Source: Candidatus Alcyoniella australis
GTDB lineage: Bacteria; Lernaellota; Lernaellaia; JAVCCG01; Alcyoniellaceae
Assembly (NCBI GenBank): GCA_030765605.1
Contig: JAVCCG010000090.1
Coordinates: 1 to 15,590, forward strand
DNA: 15,590 nucleotides
Direction: 5' to 3'
Under the pieces are notes generated by a model. It had not been told where the DNA came from. It saw only the letters and a list, made by a program, of their open reading frames with translations, and did not search any database. Shown piece by piece: positions 1-7,825 of the stretch; the first letter of the stretch is position 1; every line of letters begins with the position of its first letter. Position numbers and translations under genes: made by a program.

Positions 1-648
1 ACCGCGTTCCCCGACCTCAAGACGCTCTATTCGAGCAACGGCAACCCCGAGCTCGATGCGGAGCACGCCTACAACCTCGACGCCGGAATCAGCGTGCGCG
101 GCCTGGGGCCGCTATGGGCCGACGTGACCTACTTTCGCTGCGACGCCTTTGATCTGATCGGCAAGAAGGATCTTGGCAACAGCTATACCTTCGAGAACGT
201 GGACCGCGCGCTGATCAGCGGCGTGGAGAGCGACCTGAAGCTGCAACTGTTCGACGAGCTGCTCTATGCCAAAGTGAGCCACACCTGGATGCAGACCCAG
301 GACCGTCGCGGCGAACGCAAACTCAAGTCGCTGGACTTCCGGCCCGAGCAGCGCCTGGCCGCGGACCTGCGCCTGAACTTCGGCTTCGGCTTATCCCTGG
401 CTGCCCAATATTTCTACACCGGCGAACGCCGCTACGAGCTGCAAGGGCGCGAGGCCACTATCGAGACTATGCCCGAATACGGCCTGACCAACGCGCGCGT
501 GGCCCAACGCTTCAACTGGCGGGGCGGCCGCTACGCCCTGGAGCTGTTCGTACAGGGACGCAACCTGTTCGACGTGTACTACGAACAGTCGCCGCAAAAA
601 GCCGCCCCCGGCCGCAACCTCTACGGCGGCCTCTCGCTGGAGTTCTGA
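1..648 (+). CDS. TonB-dependent outer-membrane receptor, C-terminal part (5' truncated)
   Basis: The reading frame is open from the first base and codes for 215 residues before a TGA stop, so the N-terminal plug and most of the barrel lie outside the window. The start of the visible part, FPDLKTLY followed by SNGNPELDAEHAYNLDAGI, matches the conserved segment of TonB-dependent receptor barrels (usually FP-x-L-x-x-LY...GNP-x-L-x-PE). After it come alternating polar/aromatic strands typical of the barrel, a late GRNLFDVYYEQSP segment and a terminal LSLEF. The final Phe is the usual C-terminal signal for outer-membrane assembly. The family imports siderophores, cobalamin or glycans using TonB-ExbBD energy; the substrate cannot be told from this fragment. 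The internal GTG at 94 is not a true start because the homology extends upstream of it. The gene is convergent with the GH13 gene. Confidence 0.9.
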   Translation, partial: TAFPDLKTLYSSNGNPELDAEHAYNLDAGISVRGLGPLWADVTYFRCDAFDLIGKKDLGNSYTFENVDRALISGVESDLKLQLFDELLYAKVSHTWMQTQDRRGERKLKSLDFRPEQRLAADLRLNFGFGLSLAAQYFYTGERRYELQGREATIETMPEYGLTNARVAQRFNWRGGRYALELFVQGRNLFDVYYEQSPQKAAPGRNLYGGLSLEF

Positions 649-650
649 AG

Positions 651-673
651 AAAGATCGATCTTTGTGTGTAGG
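651..673 (+). repeat. Perfect palindrome plus GTGTGTAGG tail, copy A
   Basis: Three bases after the receptor stop codon lies AAAGATCGATCTTT (651-664), identical to its own reverse complement, followed by GTGTGTAGG (665-673). The same arms and the same tail recur at 13159-13189 behind carB, where a GAAA loop separates the arms. Both copies sit in convergent gaps. The palindrome may end transcripts (arms end in CTTT) or be part of a larger mobile repeat; the T-tract is poor for a classical terminator. Confidence 0.6.
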
Positions 674-745
674 TGGGGCACCTTTGAGGTGCCCGCAAAA
701 CTCGCGCAGCACGACCATCATTGTTCAACGCTAAGCCCCGCGTCG
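669..745 (+). repeat. REP-like extragenic palindrome, copy A
   Basis: A GTAGG head (669-673) is followed by an 8-bp stem GGGCACCT (676-683), a TTG triloop, and AGGTGCCC (687-694), then GCAAAAC. Together with the less conserved sequence up to CCCCGCGTCG (736-745) this matches a segment just after carB (13060-13139). At least 47 of about 70 positions are identical and the internal blocks (TTCAACG, CCCCGCGTCG) keep their spacing within one base. A GTAG foot beside a short stem is the signature described for REP elements mobilised by REP-associated tyrosine transposases (RAYTs). No RAYT gene is present here, so membership of that class is inferred. Confidence 0.6.
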
Positions 746-777
746 CGGCGAGCATCGTTGGTCAATGATTATGGTCG
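712..777. repeat. Imperfect inverted repeat pair in the receptor/GH13 convergent gap
   Basis: The left arm CGACCATCATTGTTCAACG (712-730) faces the right arm running from CGTTGGTCAATGATT to ATGGTCG (756-777). They are imperfect reverse complements with a 2-3 base insertion. The small palindrome CCGCG-T-CGCGG (738-748) lies between them. Read on the minus strand, the right arm continues into CACGCGAGCGACCA, which resembles the repeat tail after carB (ACACGCGAGCGAACCA). The gap therefore seems to hold two repeat units in opposite orientation. No gene is visible in 649-804. Confidence 0.5.
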
Positions 778-804
778 CTCGCGTGCCATACCGTGTCCGG
801 CAGT

Positions 805-2424
805 CTACTCCTCGATAATCAGCACCTCGTAGGGTTCGAGGGTAATCGCGCCCTTAAGCGCCTCAGGGCGTTGGGCGCTGCTCAGCAACAGGCGTCCGTC
901 CACGGGCGCATCCAGGGCCTGCGGCTTTCCGCTGAAGTTCAGCGTCACGAGCACCGACTGATCCTGCGTAGTGCGCCTAAATGCGAACAGCCCGGGCCGC
1001 GGATCGCCCAGCGGCTGATAGTCGCCGGATTGCAGTGCCGTCGTGCGTTTGCGCAGCCAGATCAGCCGTCGATAGAAGCTCAGCAGCGAGTTCGGATCAG
1101 CGGACGCGCTTTGTACGCAAAGCTCGTCGGCCTGCTGATCGATGGGCAGCCAGGGCTCGCCCGCGCTGAACCCCGCGCCCGCTCCGGGCTGCCAGAGCAT
1201 GGGCGTGCGGCTGGCGTCGCGCCCCTGGTACAGCGGCCAGGCCAGATGGCCCAGCGGGTCGCGTACTGCCGAGCGCGGCCACCAGCGGTTGGTCATGCCC
1301 AGCTCCTCGCCGTAGTACATAAACGGCGTGCCGCGCAAACACAGCAGCATCGCGGCGCAGACTCGGGCGCGGTCAAAGGCGTGGGGCCGGTGGTTGTAGA
1401 TCGCGTAGCCGCCCAGGCGGCCGATATGACGCGGCACGTCATGGTTCGACAGCACGTAGGCCGGCCAGCCGTCTTCGGGGCAGCGCGATTCAAAACGATC
1501 GACCACCGCGCGAAAGCGATCCGCGCCAAAGCGCGCTACGGCCAGGAATTCCATGTTGAACGCCAGGTGCAGCTCGCGCGAGTTGGTGTAGGACGAGGCC
1601 GGCGAATCCTCCCAGGGGAACGAGACCACCTCGCCGACCATCATCCGCGCGTCAAAGGCATCGGTCAGCTCGCGGAACTGTTCGAGCACGCCGTGGGTCT
1701 GGGGCAGGTCGCGCGTGTGGCGGCAGTCCTGGAGCTTGCCCATGTACCAACCGCTGAGCGAGCGCTGATTGTCGCGTAGCGACTCGTCCTCGAGCAAATA
1801 GTTGACCAGGTCGAGGCGGAAGCCATCCACGCCGCGCTCGAGCCAGAAGCGGATGTCGCCGAGCACCGCCTGTTGCACCTCGGGGTTGCGCCAGTTGAGG
1901 TCGGGCTGAAAGTCGAAGAACGCGTGGTAGAAATACTGGCCCGTTGTCGGATCGAACTTCCAGGCCTTGCCCCCGGGCGCGGCGGTCCAGTTGTTGGGCT
2001 CGCGGCCGTCGCGCGGATCGGCCCAGACATACCAATCGCGTTTGGGATTGTCGCGCGACGAGGCCGACTCGAGAAACCACGGGTGCTGATCCGATGTGTG
2101 GTTGGGCACAAAATCAAGGATCACCTTGATCCCGCGCTTGTGCGCCTGCTGGACCAGCTCGTCGAAGTCGTCCAGCGTGCCGTGTTCGGGGTGCACCGAG
2201 CGGTAGTCCGACACGTCGTAACCAAAGTCGCGGTTGGGGCTGTTGTAGAACGGCGTTAGCCAGATCGCGTCCACGCCCAGCGAGTTCGGCGTGCCGTCGT
2301 TGAGGTAGTCGAGCTTGGAAATGATCCCCGGCAAGTCGCCGATGCCGTCGCCGTTGGAGTCGGCGAAACTGCGCACGTAGATCTGATAGATCGCCCCGGT
2401 CTTCCACCACGGTTGCTCGGCCAT
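805..2424 (-). CDS. GH13 alpha-glucosidase (oligo-1,6-glucosidase / trehalulose-hydrolase type)
   Basis: This 539-residue protein is a complete GH13 enzyme that hydrolyses alpha-glucosidic bonds of short oligosaccharides. It opens with WWKTGAIYQIYVRSFADSNGDGIGD; the D22-x-N-x-D-x-x-x-D30 loop is the calcium site typical of the oligo-1,6-glucosidase group. Conserved region I is DFVPNHTS (104-111). The catalytic nucleophile is D205 in GFRLD, the acid/base is E265 in MMVGE, and the transition-state stabiliser is D329 in LSNHD, so all three are intact. Domain B (about 110-180) carries the long loop usual for exo-acting members, and a beta-sandwich domain C ends the protein. There is no signal peptide, so it is cytoplasmic. 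The ATG is backed by a perfect AGGAGG (2431-2436) with 6-base spacing. Isomaltose, sucrose or trehalose-type activity cannot be separated from sequence alone. Confidence 0.93.
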   Translation of the reverse strand: MAEQPWWKTGAIYQIYVRSFADSNGDGIGDLPGIISKLDYLNDGTPNSLGVDAIWLTPFYNSPNRDFGYDVSDYRSVHPEHGTLDDFDELVQQAHKRGIKVILDFVPNHTSDQHPWFLESASSRDNPKRDWYVWADPRDGREPNNWTAAPGGKAWKFDPTTGQYFYHAFFDFQPDLNWRNPEVQQAVLGDIRFWLERGVDGFRLDLVNYLLEDESLRDNQRSLSGWYMGKLQDCRHTRDLPQTHGVLEQFRELTDAFDARMMVGEVVSFPWEDSPASSYTNSRELHLAFNMEFLAVARFGADRFRAVVDRFESRCPEDGWPAYVLSNHDVPRHIGRLGGYAIYNHRPHAFDRARVCAAMLLCLRGTPFMYYGEELGMTNRWWPRSAVRDPLGHLAWPLYQGRDASRTPMLWQPGAGAGFSAGEPWLPIDQQADELCVQSASADPNSLLSFYRRLIWLRKRTTALQSGDYQPLGDPRPGLFAFRRTTQDQSVLVTLNFSGKPQALDAPVDGRLLLSSAQRPEALKGAITLEPYEVLIIEE

Positions 2425-2459
2425 CTGCGCCCTCCTAAGGCTTGTCGAGTCTGCACGCT

Positions 2460-2489
2460 ATGATATGTAGCGCACGACCCTGGGCACAA
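2460..2489 (-). promoter_or_regulatory. Putative sigma70 promoter for the GH13 gene
   Basis: On the minus strand TTGTGC (2489-2484) and TATCAT (2465-2460) are separated by 18 bases, each matching the sigma70 consensus at four or five of six positions. The predicted start near 2453 leaves a leader of about 30 bases that includes the AGGAGG ribosome site. This is pattern matching only. The rest of the 117-bp divergent gap shows no equally good promoter for the plus-strand hydrolase gene. Confidence 0.4.
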
Positions 2490-2541
2490 GGCCGCGGCGC
2501 GGGATGGGGTTCGCTCGCGCGATCGAGTAGGATTGCAAACG

Positions 2542-3603
2542 ATGCCGGTTCTGCGACGGATCACACTCACGGCACTGGCCGCGCTGCTGGCGCTGGGCGC
2601 CTGTGATCGCCGGCCGCCGCCGGACTGGCGTCTCGATCGCGGCTGCGTGATCGACGCGCCGTCGACCGACGAGACCTGCAATCCGGGACAATGCCTGCAA
2701 CTGCTCGATTACCCTTACAGCCCGGGCGGCTGCGATGAGTACGGCCTGCCGGTGGACGACTATTGCGAATTCATCGCGCTGGCGACCCGCCACGCCCAGC
2801 CGATGGGGCGCAAGCGCCTCAAACAACGCCTGCTGTCGCGCAGCCCGGCGCAAACAATGCGGCAGATCGACGGGCCCCTGCTGGCCGACACGATCGTCGA
2901 CGCGCTGAACATCGGTTTTTTACTCGAAGGCCTGGAGCGCCGCCCGCTGCACGTCTACCTGCTGAAACAGGAGCTGCACTGGGAATACGAGCGCAGCGAC
3001 CTGCTGTTCGTCGACCCCTACGTCGGCGCGTTCCATTGCCTGCTGCTGATCCCGCGCGGGCCGGGCCCGTTCCCGGCGTTGATCGCCCTCCACGGGCACG
3101 GCGAGAGCCCGGAGCTGTTCGTACACGAGCACTACGGCGGCCAGCTCGCCGCGTCGGGCTACATTGTGCTCATTCCCGAGCTGCGCTGCTCGGACGCGGA
3201 CGCCTGGGAGGACCTGGCCGCGAGCGAGCTGCTGCTGCAGGGCTTTTCGCTGCTCGGGCTGCACGCCTACGAGGCGTTGCTCGGCCAACGCTTTCTCGAG
3301 ACCCTGGCCGAGCTCGATCCGGGCCGCGTGGGCCTGGTCGGCCACTCCGGCGGCAGCGTGCTGGGCAACCTGCTGGTCTGGATCGATCCGCGCATCGGCT
3401 GTTACGTCAGCGACTGCCAAGGAAGCTACCTCAGCCTCGAGGCACGCAGCGGCCGACTGCTCGACGAGATGCTCCCGGCGCTGCACCCCTTTGCCGAAAA
3501 CATCAACCGGCTACAATCCTGCCCGGCCCGCGTTTACGAGGCGCCCTACGGATTTGCCGACAACGGCGAGGACCTCTTTGAGTTTTTAGGTCGATGTCTG
3601 TAG
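2542..3603 (+). CDS. Alpha/beta-hydrolase lipoprotein (esterase-like)
   Basis: The 353-residue product starts with a lipoprotein signal: MPVLRR, a hydrophobic stretch and the lipobox LGAC, with Cys21 as the lipid anchor. The segment at about 35-75 holds five cysteines (C35, C46, C51, C64, C75) and may be a disulfide-bonded cap. The hydrolase core begins near 165 (HCLLLIPRG). It contains ALHGHGE (183-189), which could form the oxyanion hole, and the nucleophile elbow GHSGGS (267-272) with Ser269. After that serine the only histidine is H315 in LHPFAENI, so it is the sole candidate for the catalytic His; the acid is uncertain. The substrate is unknown; the fold resembles dienelactone hydrolase and acetyl-esterase families. 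I prefer ATG 2542 over TTG 2533 because AGGA (2529-2532) is 9 bases from the ATG but abuts the TTG. The gene lies 47 bp before wHTH-FeS paralog 1. Confidence 0.8.
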   Translation: MPVLRRITLTALAALLALGACDRRPPPDWRLDRGCVIDAPSTDETCNPGQCLQLLDYPYSPGGCDEYGLPVDDYCEFIALATRHAQPMGRKRLKQRLLSRSPAQTMRQIDGPLLADTIVDALNIGFLLEGLERRPLHVYLLKQELHWEYERSDLLFVDPYVGAFHCLLLIPRGPGPFPALIALHGHGESPELFVHEHYGGQLAASGYIVLIPELRCSDADAWEDLAASELLLQGFSLLGLHAYEALLGQRFLETLAELDPGRVGLVGHSGGSVLGNLLVWIDPRIGCYVSDCQGSYLSLEARSGRLLDEMLPALHPFAENINRLQSCPARVYEAPYGFADNGEDLFEFLGRCL

Positions 3604-3650
3604 CTTGGTCATCGTCGGCAACAAATAGGAAAAACTCAAAGGACAGGCCT

Positions 3651-4859
3651 ATGACCCTACAGAAGCAGGGCCCGAGGACAATCAGGCTCGATGTGGACGC
3701 CGCGGCGCGGACCATCGGGTTCAATACTGCATCGAGTCCGACCCAGGCGCACTTGCGATTGGCGCGCTACTACTCCTCGCCGCTGTTGATGGGGCCACCG
3801 CGCTCGGAGCTGCTGTTGCAGATGTTGGCGCAGATGTTCGACGAGAACGAGGCCGACCTGGTCCAGCACCTGCCGCCGCTGCGACCGCGCAGCGCACAGA
3901 AGGTCGCGGCCAAGTCCGGCCGTCCGCTGCACGAGGTCGAGGCGCTGCTGGACAGCCTGGCGCTGACCAAAAAAGTGATCCTTGCCGCGGGCAGCCCGCG
4001 CAAATACACGATCCTGCCCATCGTGCCCGGGACCTTTGAGATGGCGCTGATGACCTCCGACATCGGCTCGTACAACTCCTGGCACCAACGATTTGCCGAG
4101 CTATTCGAGGAGCTGTTCGAGACCCGCTACTACGTCGATTACCCAGGCTCGCGCCACTCGTCGCTGGTGCGTTACCTGCCTGTGGGACAGGTGGCGCCCA
4201 GTTTGCGTTCGGCCTGGCCCAGCGACCTGCTCGAACAGGTGCTCGAACCCTTTGACGACTTCGCCGTGGGCCACTGCCAGTGCCGAATCGCAATGCAGCT
4301 GGTGGGCAAGGGCTGCGGCAAGCCTACCGAGAACTGCACGGTGTTCGGCCCGATGGTCAAGCCGATGGTCGAGCGCGGAATGATGCGCCGTATTGACCGC
4401 GACGAGCTGATCTCCATTAAACGCGAGGCCGAGCAGGCAGGCTGCGTAACCTGGATGATGAACTCCGGCGACATTGACAAGGGGAACGGCAGCTGCTCGT
4501 GCTGCGGCTGCTGTTGTCACGCGTTACGCATGGTGCGCGACTTCAACACGCCGGGCCTAATCAGCGTGCCGCACTTCCTGCCCGCGCTCGATGCGCAAAG
4601 CTGCAACTCCTGCGGTTCGTGCGTGCGGATCTGCCCAATGGACGCCTGGACCCTGGCCGACGGCCATCCGCTGTTCGATCGCGCGCGCTGCATCGGCTGC
4701 GGCCTGTGCGTCACCGCCTGCAAGCAAGACGCGCTGCACCTCGAGCCGCTGGACGAGGCCAAGCCGCCCACGGGCTCTTGGAACGGCCTGCTGCTTAAAG
4801 GTCTGCCCAGCTATCTGGGCAACAGCGTGCGCGTCTGGGCCGGACGGCTGTTCGGCTGA
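3651..4859 (+). CDS. Winged-helix/multi-[4Fe-4S] ferredoxin-like protein, paralog 1
   Basis: This 402-residue protein has three recognisable parts. Residues about 77-130 read as a winged-helix fold ending in the conserved YTILPIVPGTFE. The middle carries a four-Cys set (C209, C211, C222, C229 in HCQCR...GCGKPTENC...FGP) and then a six-Cys cluster motif CSCCGCCC (282-289). The C-terminus has two ferredoxin-type [4Fe-4S] sites: C318/C321/C324/C328, and C347/C350/C353/C357 in CIGCGLCVTACK, where Lys replaces the usual Pro. It is probably a cytoplasmic electron carrier or redox-responsive protein; the true partner is unknown. The same architecture is encoded at 8684-9769. ATG 3651 is chosen over ATG 3594 because AAAGGA (3638-3643) sits 7 bases upstream and the extra N-terminus is not shared with the paralog. 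It probably shares a transcript with the hydrolase lipoprotein. Confidence 0.82.
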   Translation: MTLQKQGPRTIRLDVDAAARTIGFNTASSPTQAHLRLARYYSSPLLMGPPRSELLLQMLAQMFDENEADLVQHLPPLRPRSAQKVAAKSGRPLHEVEALLDSLALTKKVILAAGSPRKYTILPIVPGTFEMALMTSDIGSYNSWHQRFAELFEELFETRYYVDYPGSRHSSLVRYLPVGQVAPSLRSAWPSDLLEQVLEPFDDFAVGHCQCRIAMQLVGKGCGKPTENCTVFGPMVKPMVERGMMRRIDRDELISIKREAEQAGCVTWMMNSGDIDKGNGSCSCCGCCCHALRMVRDFNTPGLISVPHFLPALDAQSCNSCGSCVRICPMDAWTLADGHPLFDRARCIGCGLCVTACKQDALHLEPLDEAKPPTGSWNGLLLKGLPSYLGNSVRVWAGRLFG

Positions 4860-4921
4860 GGACTGAATCCCGCAGTGGGCCGTGCTATGCTGCGGCCGAA
4901 CTCAGAACGGGAGAGCGAGCA

Positions 4922-6364
4922 ATGATCGAGCGACTTAGATCCCTATCGATATTTCTGCTGATAATATTGGCCGTCGTCCTGCTGTCGGTTGCCTGCGATG
5001 GCGACGACGATGACGACGATGCGTCCGACGACGATTCGACGGATGACGATGACGAGCAGCCTGTTGACCCCTACCAGGGCATGGCGCCCTCGGGTCCGCC
5101 CCTGGACGATATCCTGGGGATCTCGAGCCACTTAAGCCGCGGCACGGGCTACAGCTGGACCCGCGAGTTCGAGCTCGAGCGCCTAAAACGCGCGGGGGTG
5201 GACATCGTACGCACCGACTTCCACTGGAGAACCATCGAGGCCCAGGACGACGTCTGGTACTTCGACGGCTACGACACGATGGTCGATCTGGTGAACGACA
5301 GCTCGATGCGGGTCAACGCGATTCTCGATTTCGGCGTGGACTGGGCCATGCCCGGCGGCAGCCACAACGAGATCGACCCGGCGAAGTGGGCCGACTACAC
5401 CGGAACCCTGGCCGCGCATTATGCCGATCGCATCGACCTCTACGAGGTCTGGAACGAACAAAACACCGGGCGCTTTTGGAAGCCCGAGCCCAATCCGCAA
5501 CATTATGGACTGCTGCTCGAGGCGGCTTACGACGCGGTACACGAGGCCGACGACTCGGCCACGGTGATCTTCGGCGGCATAGCGGCCTGGATCGACGGTA
5601 CGCTGAGCCCCGACGGGATGTGGGAATTTCTGCTACAGGTCTGGCAGGAACACCCCGATGTCTGCGAGCACTTCGACGCCTTGGCGATTCACCCCTATGC
5701 TTTCTTTCAGCAGTCGCGTCCCGAGCATGAAGTGCCGCTGCTGGGCATCAGCTACCCCAGCCTGCACCGACTGCTGGACCAGGCGTATTGGACCCTCGAT
5801 CGCGTGGGCTGCCCGGACAAGCCGATCTATCTGACCGAAATGGGCTGGCCCGACTACTTCCTGACCAAAGAATGCCAGGCCGCGTATTTGGCGCGCAGCG
5901 TGATGATCAGCGCCAGCCGCGGTGTGGTCGGCTACTACTGGTATACGTTCTGGGACGGCTCGGGCAACTCCGAGCTGATCACCGAGGACTTCTTCGGACT
6001 CTACACCTGGCCCGGCGACGATCCGCAGCCCAAGCCCTCGTACTCCGCGCTGATGGGTCTCCACCAGGCGCTGGGTGATCAAAGCTACGCCGGCGACCTG
6101 GCCGCGGCCCTGGATTGGCCCGAGAACCTCTATGCCCATGCGTTCGCAAACGAGAACGGTCAGTGGGCCGTGGGCCTGTGGCGCTCGGACTTCGACCTGT
6201 TCAAGTCCGAGATCGTCAGCGTGCCACTGCACCCCGACGCGAGCGGAACCTGGTGGCTCTACGACCAGATGGGGAACTTGATCGGCTCGGGCGACGCGTC
6301 CGCAGGGGCAGTCGAGGTCTTAATCAGCGGCGAGGTGAGCTACCTGAAATTCACGGTCGAGTAG
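4922..6364 (+). CDS. Glycoside hydrolase lipoprotein, clan GH-A (GH39/GH5-like), with poly-Asp linker
   Basis: The 480-residue product has a signal anchor ending in the lipobox LSVAC (Cys25). It then has an Asp-dominated stretch (26-45) that probably acts as a flexible acidic spacer from the membrane. The rest is a (beta/alpha)8 hydrolase: VRTDFHWRTIE (96-106), the acid/base Glu179 in YEVWNEQN, HPYAFF near 257, and the nucleophile Glu306 in YLTEMGWPD. This pairing of WNE with TEMGW on strands 4 and 7 is the clan GH-A signature. The FWKPEPNP-x-x-Y segment resembles GH39-like cellulase-fold enzymes. A small beta-rich tail (about 400-480) follows. The likely substrate is a beta-linked polysaccharide, unspecified. 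The ATG has GGGAG (4909-4913) 8 bases upstream; a weak -10-like TATGCT lies at 4886-4891 in the 62-bp gap. The stop codon overlaps a hairpin shared with the next, convergent gene. Confidence 0.83.
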   Translation: MIERLRSLSIFLLIILAVVLLSVACDGDDDDDDASDDDSTDDDDEQPVDPYQGMAPSGPPLDDILGISSHLSRGTGYSWTREFELERLKRAGVDIVRTDFHWRTIEAQDDVWYFDGYDTMVDLVNDSSMRVNAILDFGVDWAMPGGSHNEIDPAKWADYTGTLAAHYADRIDLYEVWNEQNTGRFWKPEPNPQHYGLLLEAAYDAVHEADDSATVIFGGIAAWIDGTLSPDGMWEFLLQVWQEHPDVCEHFDALAIHPYAFFQQSRPEHEVPLLGISYPSLHRLLDQAYWTLDRVGCPDKPIYLTEMGWPDYFLTKECQAAYLARSVMISASRGVVGYYWYTFWDGSGNSELITEDFFGLYTWPGDDPQPKPSYSALMGLHQALGDQSYAGDLAAALDWPENLYAHAFANENGQWAVGLWRSDFDLFKSEIVSVPLHPDASGTWWLYDQMGNLIGSGDASAGAVEVLISGEVSYLKFTVE

Positions 6365-6401
6365 CGGCACCTTTTAGGTGGCTCGAAGCCGCCTACCCTA
6401 C
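6361..6401. repeat. Facing hairpins at the 28-bp convergent junction (REP-like, degenerate copies)
   Basis: On the plus strand GTAG (6361-6364, containing the glycosidase stop) is followed by CGGCACCT-TTT-AGGTGGC, a degenerate form of the GGGCACCT-TTG-AGGTGCCC hairpin found after the TonB receptor and after carB. Overlapping it is AGGTGGCT-CGA-AGCCGCCT (6376-6394), an 8-bp stem with one G-U pair in the plus-strand RNA. On the minus strand this second hairpin is preceded by GTAGGGTAGG, which includes the stop of the dehydratase gene. There is no T-tract on either side, so intrinsic termination is not well supported. Confidence 0.45.
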
Positions 6402-7805
6402 GAGCTCGGCGCGTTTTCGCGGGCGTCTGGTGCGGGACGAGTCGTCCTGCAGCACGTTGCGCACGAAGCTCTGGATCTCGTCCTGGACCACGCCGATGGG
6501 GGTCATGCGTCTGATCCAGGAGTCGGTCTGCAAAACCAGCAGCGGGATTCCCGCGCGACGCATCAGCTCCTTGCGTAAAATCTCGACCACGCTCCAGGTC
6601 TGTTTACAGGCGTGGTGTCCGCAGTAGATCACCGAATCCGCGCCCAGGTCGTGCACCGCGTGCAGCACGTCCTCGACCCAACACTGGGACATCGATGACC
6701 CACCCATCTGCCTGGTCATCGGCATGTTGGAGGCCTCGAGGGCCATGCCGCGCACCATTGAGTCCAGCGACGTGGTGTCGATCGGCTGCGGACAGAACAG
6801 GTCGAGGATATCGCCCATGTGGCTAATCCCCTGCTCCTCGGACCAGTTGAACAGTCCGGAGAAGTCAAAGTAGATGCTGGTGTAGCCCCACAGACAGCGC
6901 GCCCGTTCGCGCTTGGCCGGGTACTCGCCGCGCCTCAGCCGATCCTTGGCCACGTCAACGAGTTTTTGCAGCATCTCGATCCCCTGGTCCGTGCCCCAGG
7001 TGCTGAAGCGCACGCCGTAAATCAGCATTGAGAACAGGTTGGGCACAGGCGAAGGCCGGGCCTTGCGCAGTTCCCACAGCTCCCAGTACAGCTCGGTGCA
7101 GCGGTTGGAGCGCTGCACCACCGGCCGCAGCATCTCCTCGGTCAGCTTCCGGCCGCACAGGTTCTCAAGTCCCCTGATCAGCGAGCGATAGTTCGCCACG
7201 TACAGCTCGCGTCCGCGCGGAGTATCGTCCACCGGCTTTTCCAAGATCAGCTGCGGGATATCCAACTGCACTGACACGAACTCGTGGATCTTGGCGTTGG
7301 CGTCGCAGCCGCCGGGTCCGGCTGAGATCAACGCGTCGGGCCGCAGTGACGCGCCGGAGAGCAGCGAGCCCAGCTCGATGCTGCTCGAGCTGCAGATGTG
7401 GTCGGGCAGACCCAGGCCGATGGCCGCGTCAAAGTAGCGTTCGCCCTGCCCCTCGAGGCCGACCACGCCGATGGTGGTCAGCAGCTCGCAGGTCAGCACC
7501 CGGGCATTGTCAAAGACTGTAACCAGCTCCGGCGGGAAGTTAAATGGCGCCAGAATCACGTACTCATCGCCCTGTGACGCGCGCCGCGCGTCGATCAGCC
7601 AACGGCCGATCATCTTCAAAAACGGGATGCTCGCCTCGCGTACGTGCGGCGCGAGGAATGCGCCCAAGCCGGCGGCCGGATCGCGCGGCAGCAGGCTCAG
7701 CAGCCCCTCGAGCTCCTCGTCGCTGATCGAATCGCCGATGCGTAGCGTCAGGCCGAACAGATCGGACGCGCGCTCGAACAGCCCGGTGCTATACGGATCG
7801 TTCAT
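6393..7805 (-). CDS. 2-hydroxyacyl-CoA dehydratase-family subunit (HgdB/BcrB/C-like)
   Basis: The 470-residue product has the layout of the dehydratase D-component family (PF06050), which performs radical dehydration or reduction of acyl-CoA thioesters with a [4Fe-4S] cluster per subunit. Cysteines in the expected contexts are C138 (LPDHICSSSS), C167 (GPGGCDAN) and C400 (YCGHHACKQTW); the last is followed by the family-typical EILRKELMRRAGIPLLVLQTD. C395 adds a further potential ligand. The usual second subunit and the ASKHA activator ATPase are absent from the window, so the substrate and even dehydratase activity are uncertain. A double-cubane-type reductase is an alternative. The ATG at 7805 lacks a good ribosome site. 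TTG at 7829 overlaps the stop of the upstream TPR gene (TTGA) and could give translational coupling. Either way the two genes form one operon. Confidence 0.75.
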   Translation of the reverse strand: MNDPYSTGLFERASDLFGLTLRIGDSISDEELEGLLSLLPRDPAAGLGAFLAPHVREASIPFLKMIGRWLIDARRASQGDEYVILAPFNFPPELVTVFDNARVLTCELLTTIGVVGLEGQGERYFDAAIGLGLPDHICSSSSIELGSLLSGASLRPDALISAGPGGCDANAKIHEFVSVQLDIPQLILEKPVDDTPRGRELYVANYRSLIRGLENLCGRKLTEEMLRPVVQRSNRCTELYWELWELRKARPSPVPNLFSMLIYGVRFSTWGTDQGIEMLQKLVDVAKDRLRRGEYPAKRERARCLWGYTSIYFDFSGLFNWSEEQGISHMGDILDLFCPQPIDTTSLDSMVRGMALEASNMPMTRQMGGSSMSQCWVEDVLHAVHDLGADSVIYCGHHACKQTWSVVEILRKELMRRAGIPLLVLQTDSWIRRMTPIGVVQDEIQSFVRNVLQDDSSRTRRPRKRAELVG

Positions 7806-7825
7806 CGACTGAGATTGAGCGACCG

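Noticed and set aside
793-1779. Long plus-strand open frame (328 codons) opposite the GH13 gene
   Set aside because: It lies wholly antisense to a gene with intact catalytic motifs, its translation is Arg/Ala/Gly/Gln-biased with no recognisable domain, and it follows from the GC-rich codon pattern of the real gene.
3594-3650. Upstream ATG at 3594 for ferredoxin-like paralog 1
   Set aside because: It overlaps the end of the hydrolase gene, has no ribosome site, and adds a low-complexity segment; ATG 3651 has AAAGGA at good spacing.
4997-5056. Possible microsatellite (GAC/GAT trinucleotide tract)
   Set aside because: The tract encodes the Asp-rich linker in frame with mixed synonymous codons and interruptions, so it is better explained as a protein feature than as a phase-variable repeat.
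6361-6401. Bidirectional rho-independent terminator between the glycosidase and dehydratase genes
   Set aside because: Hairpins exist, but neither strand has a T-tract after the stem and the stems overlap both stop codons; reported as a repeat instead.
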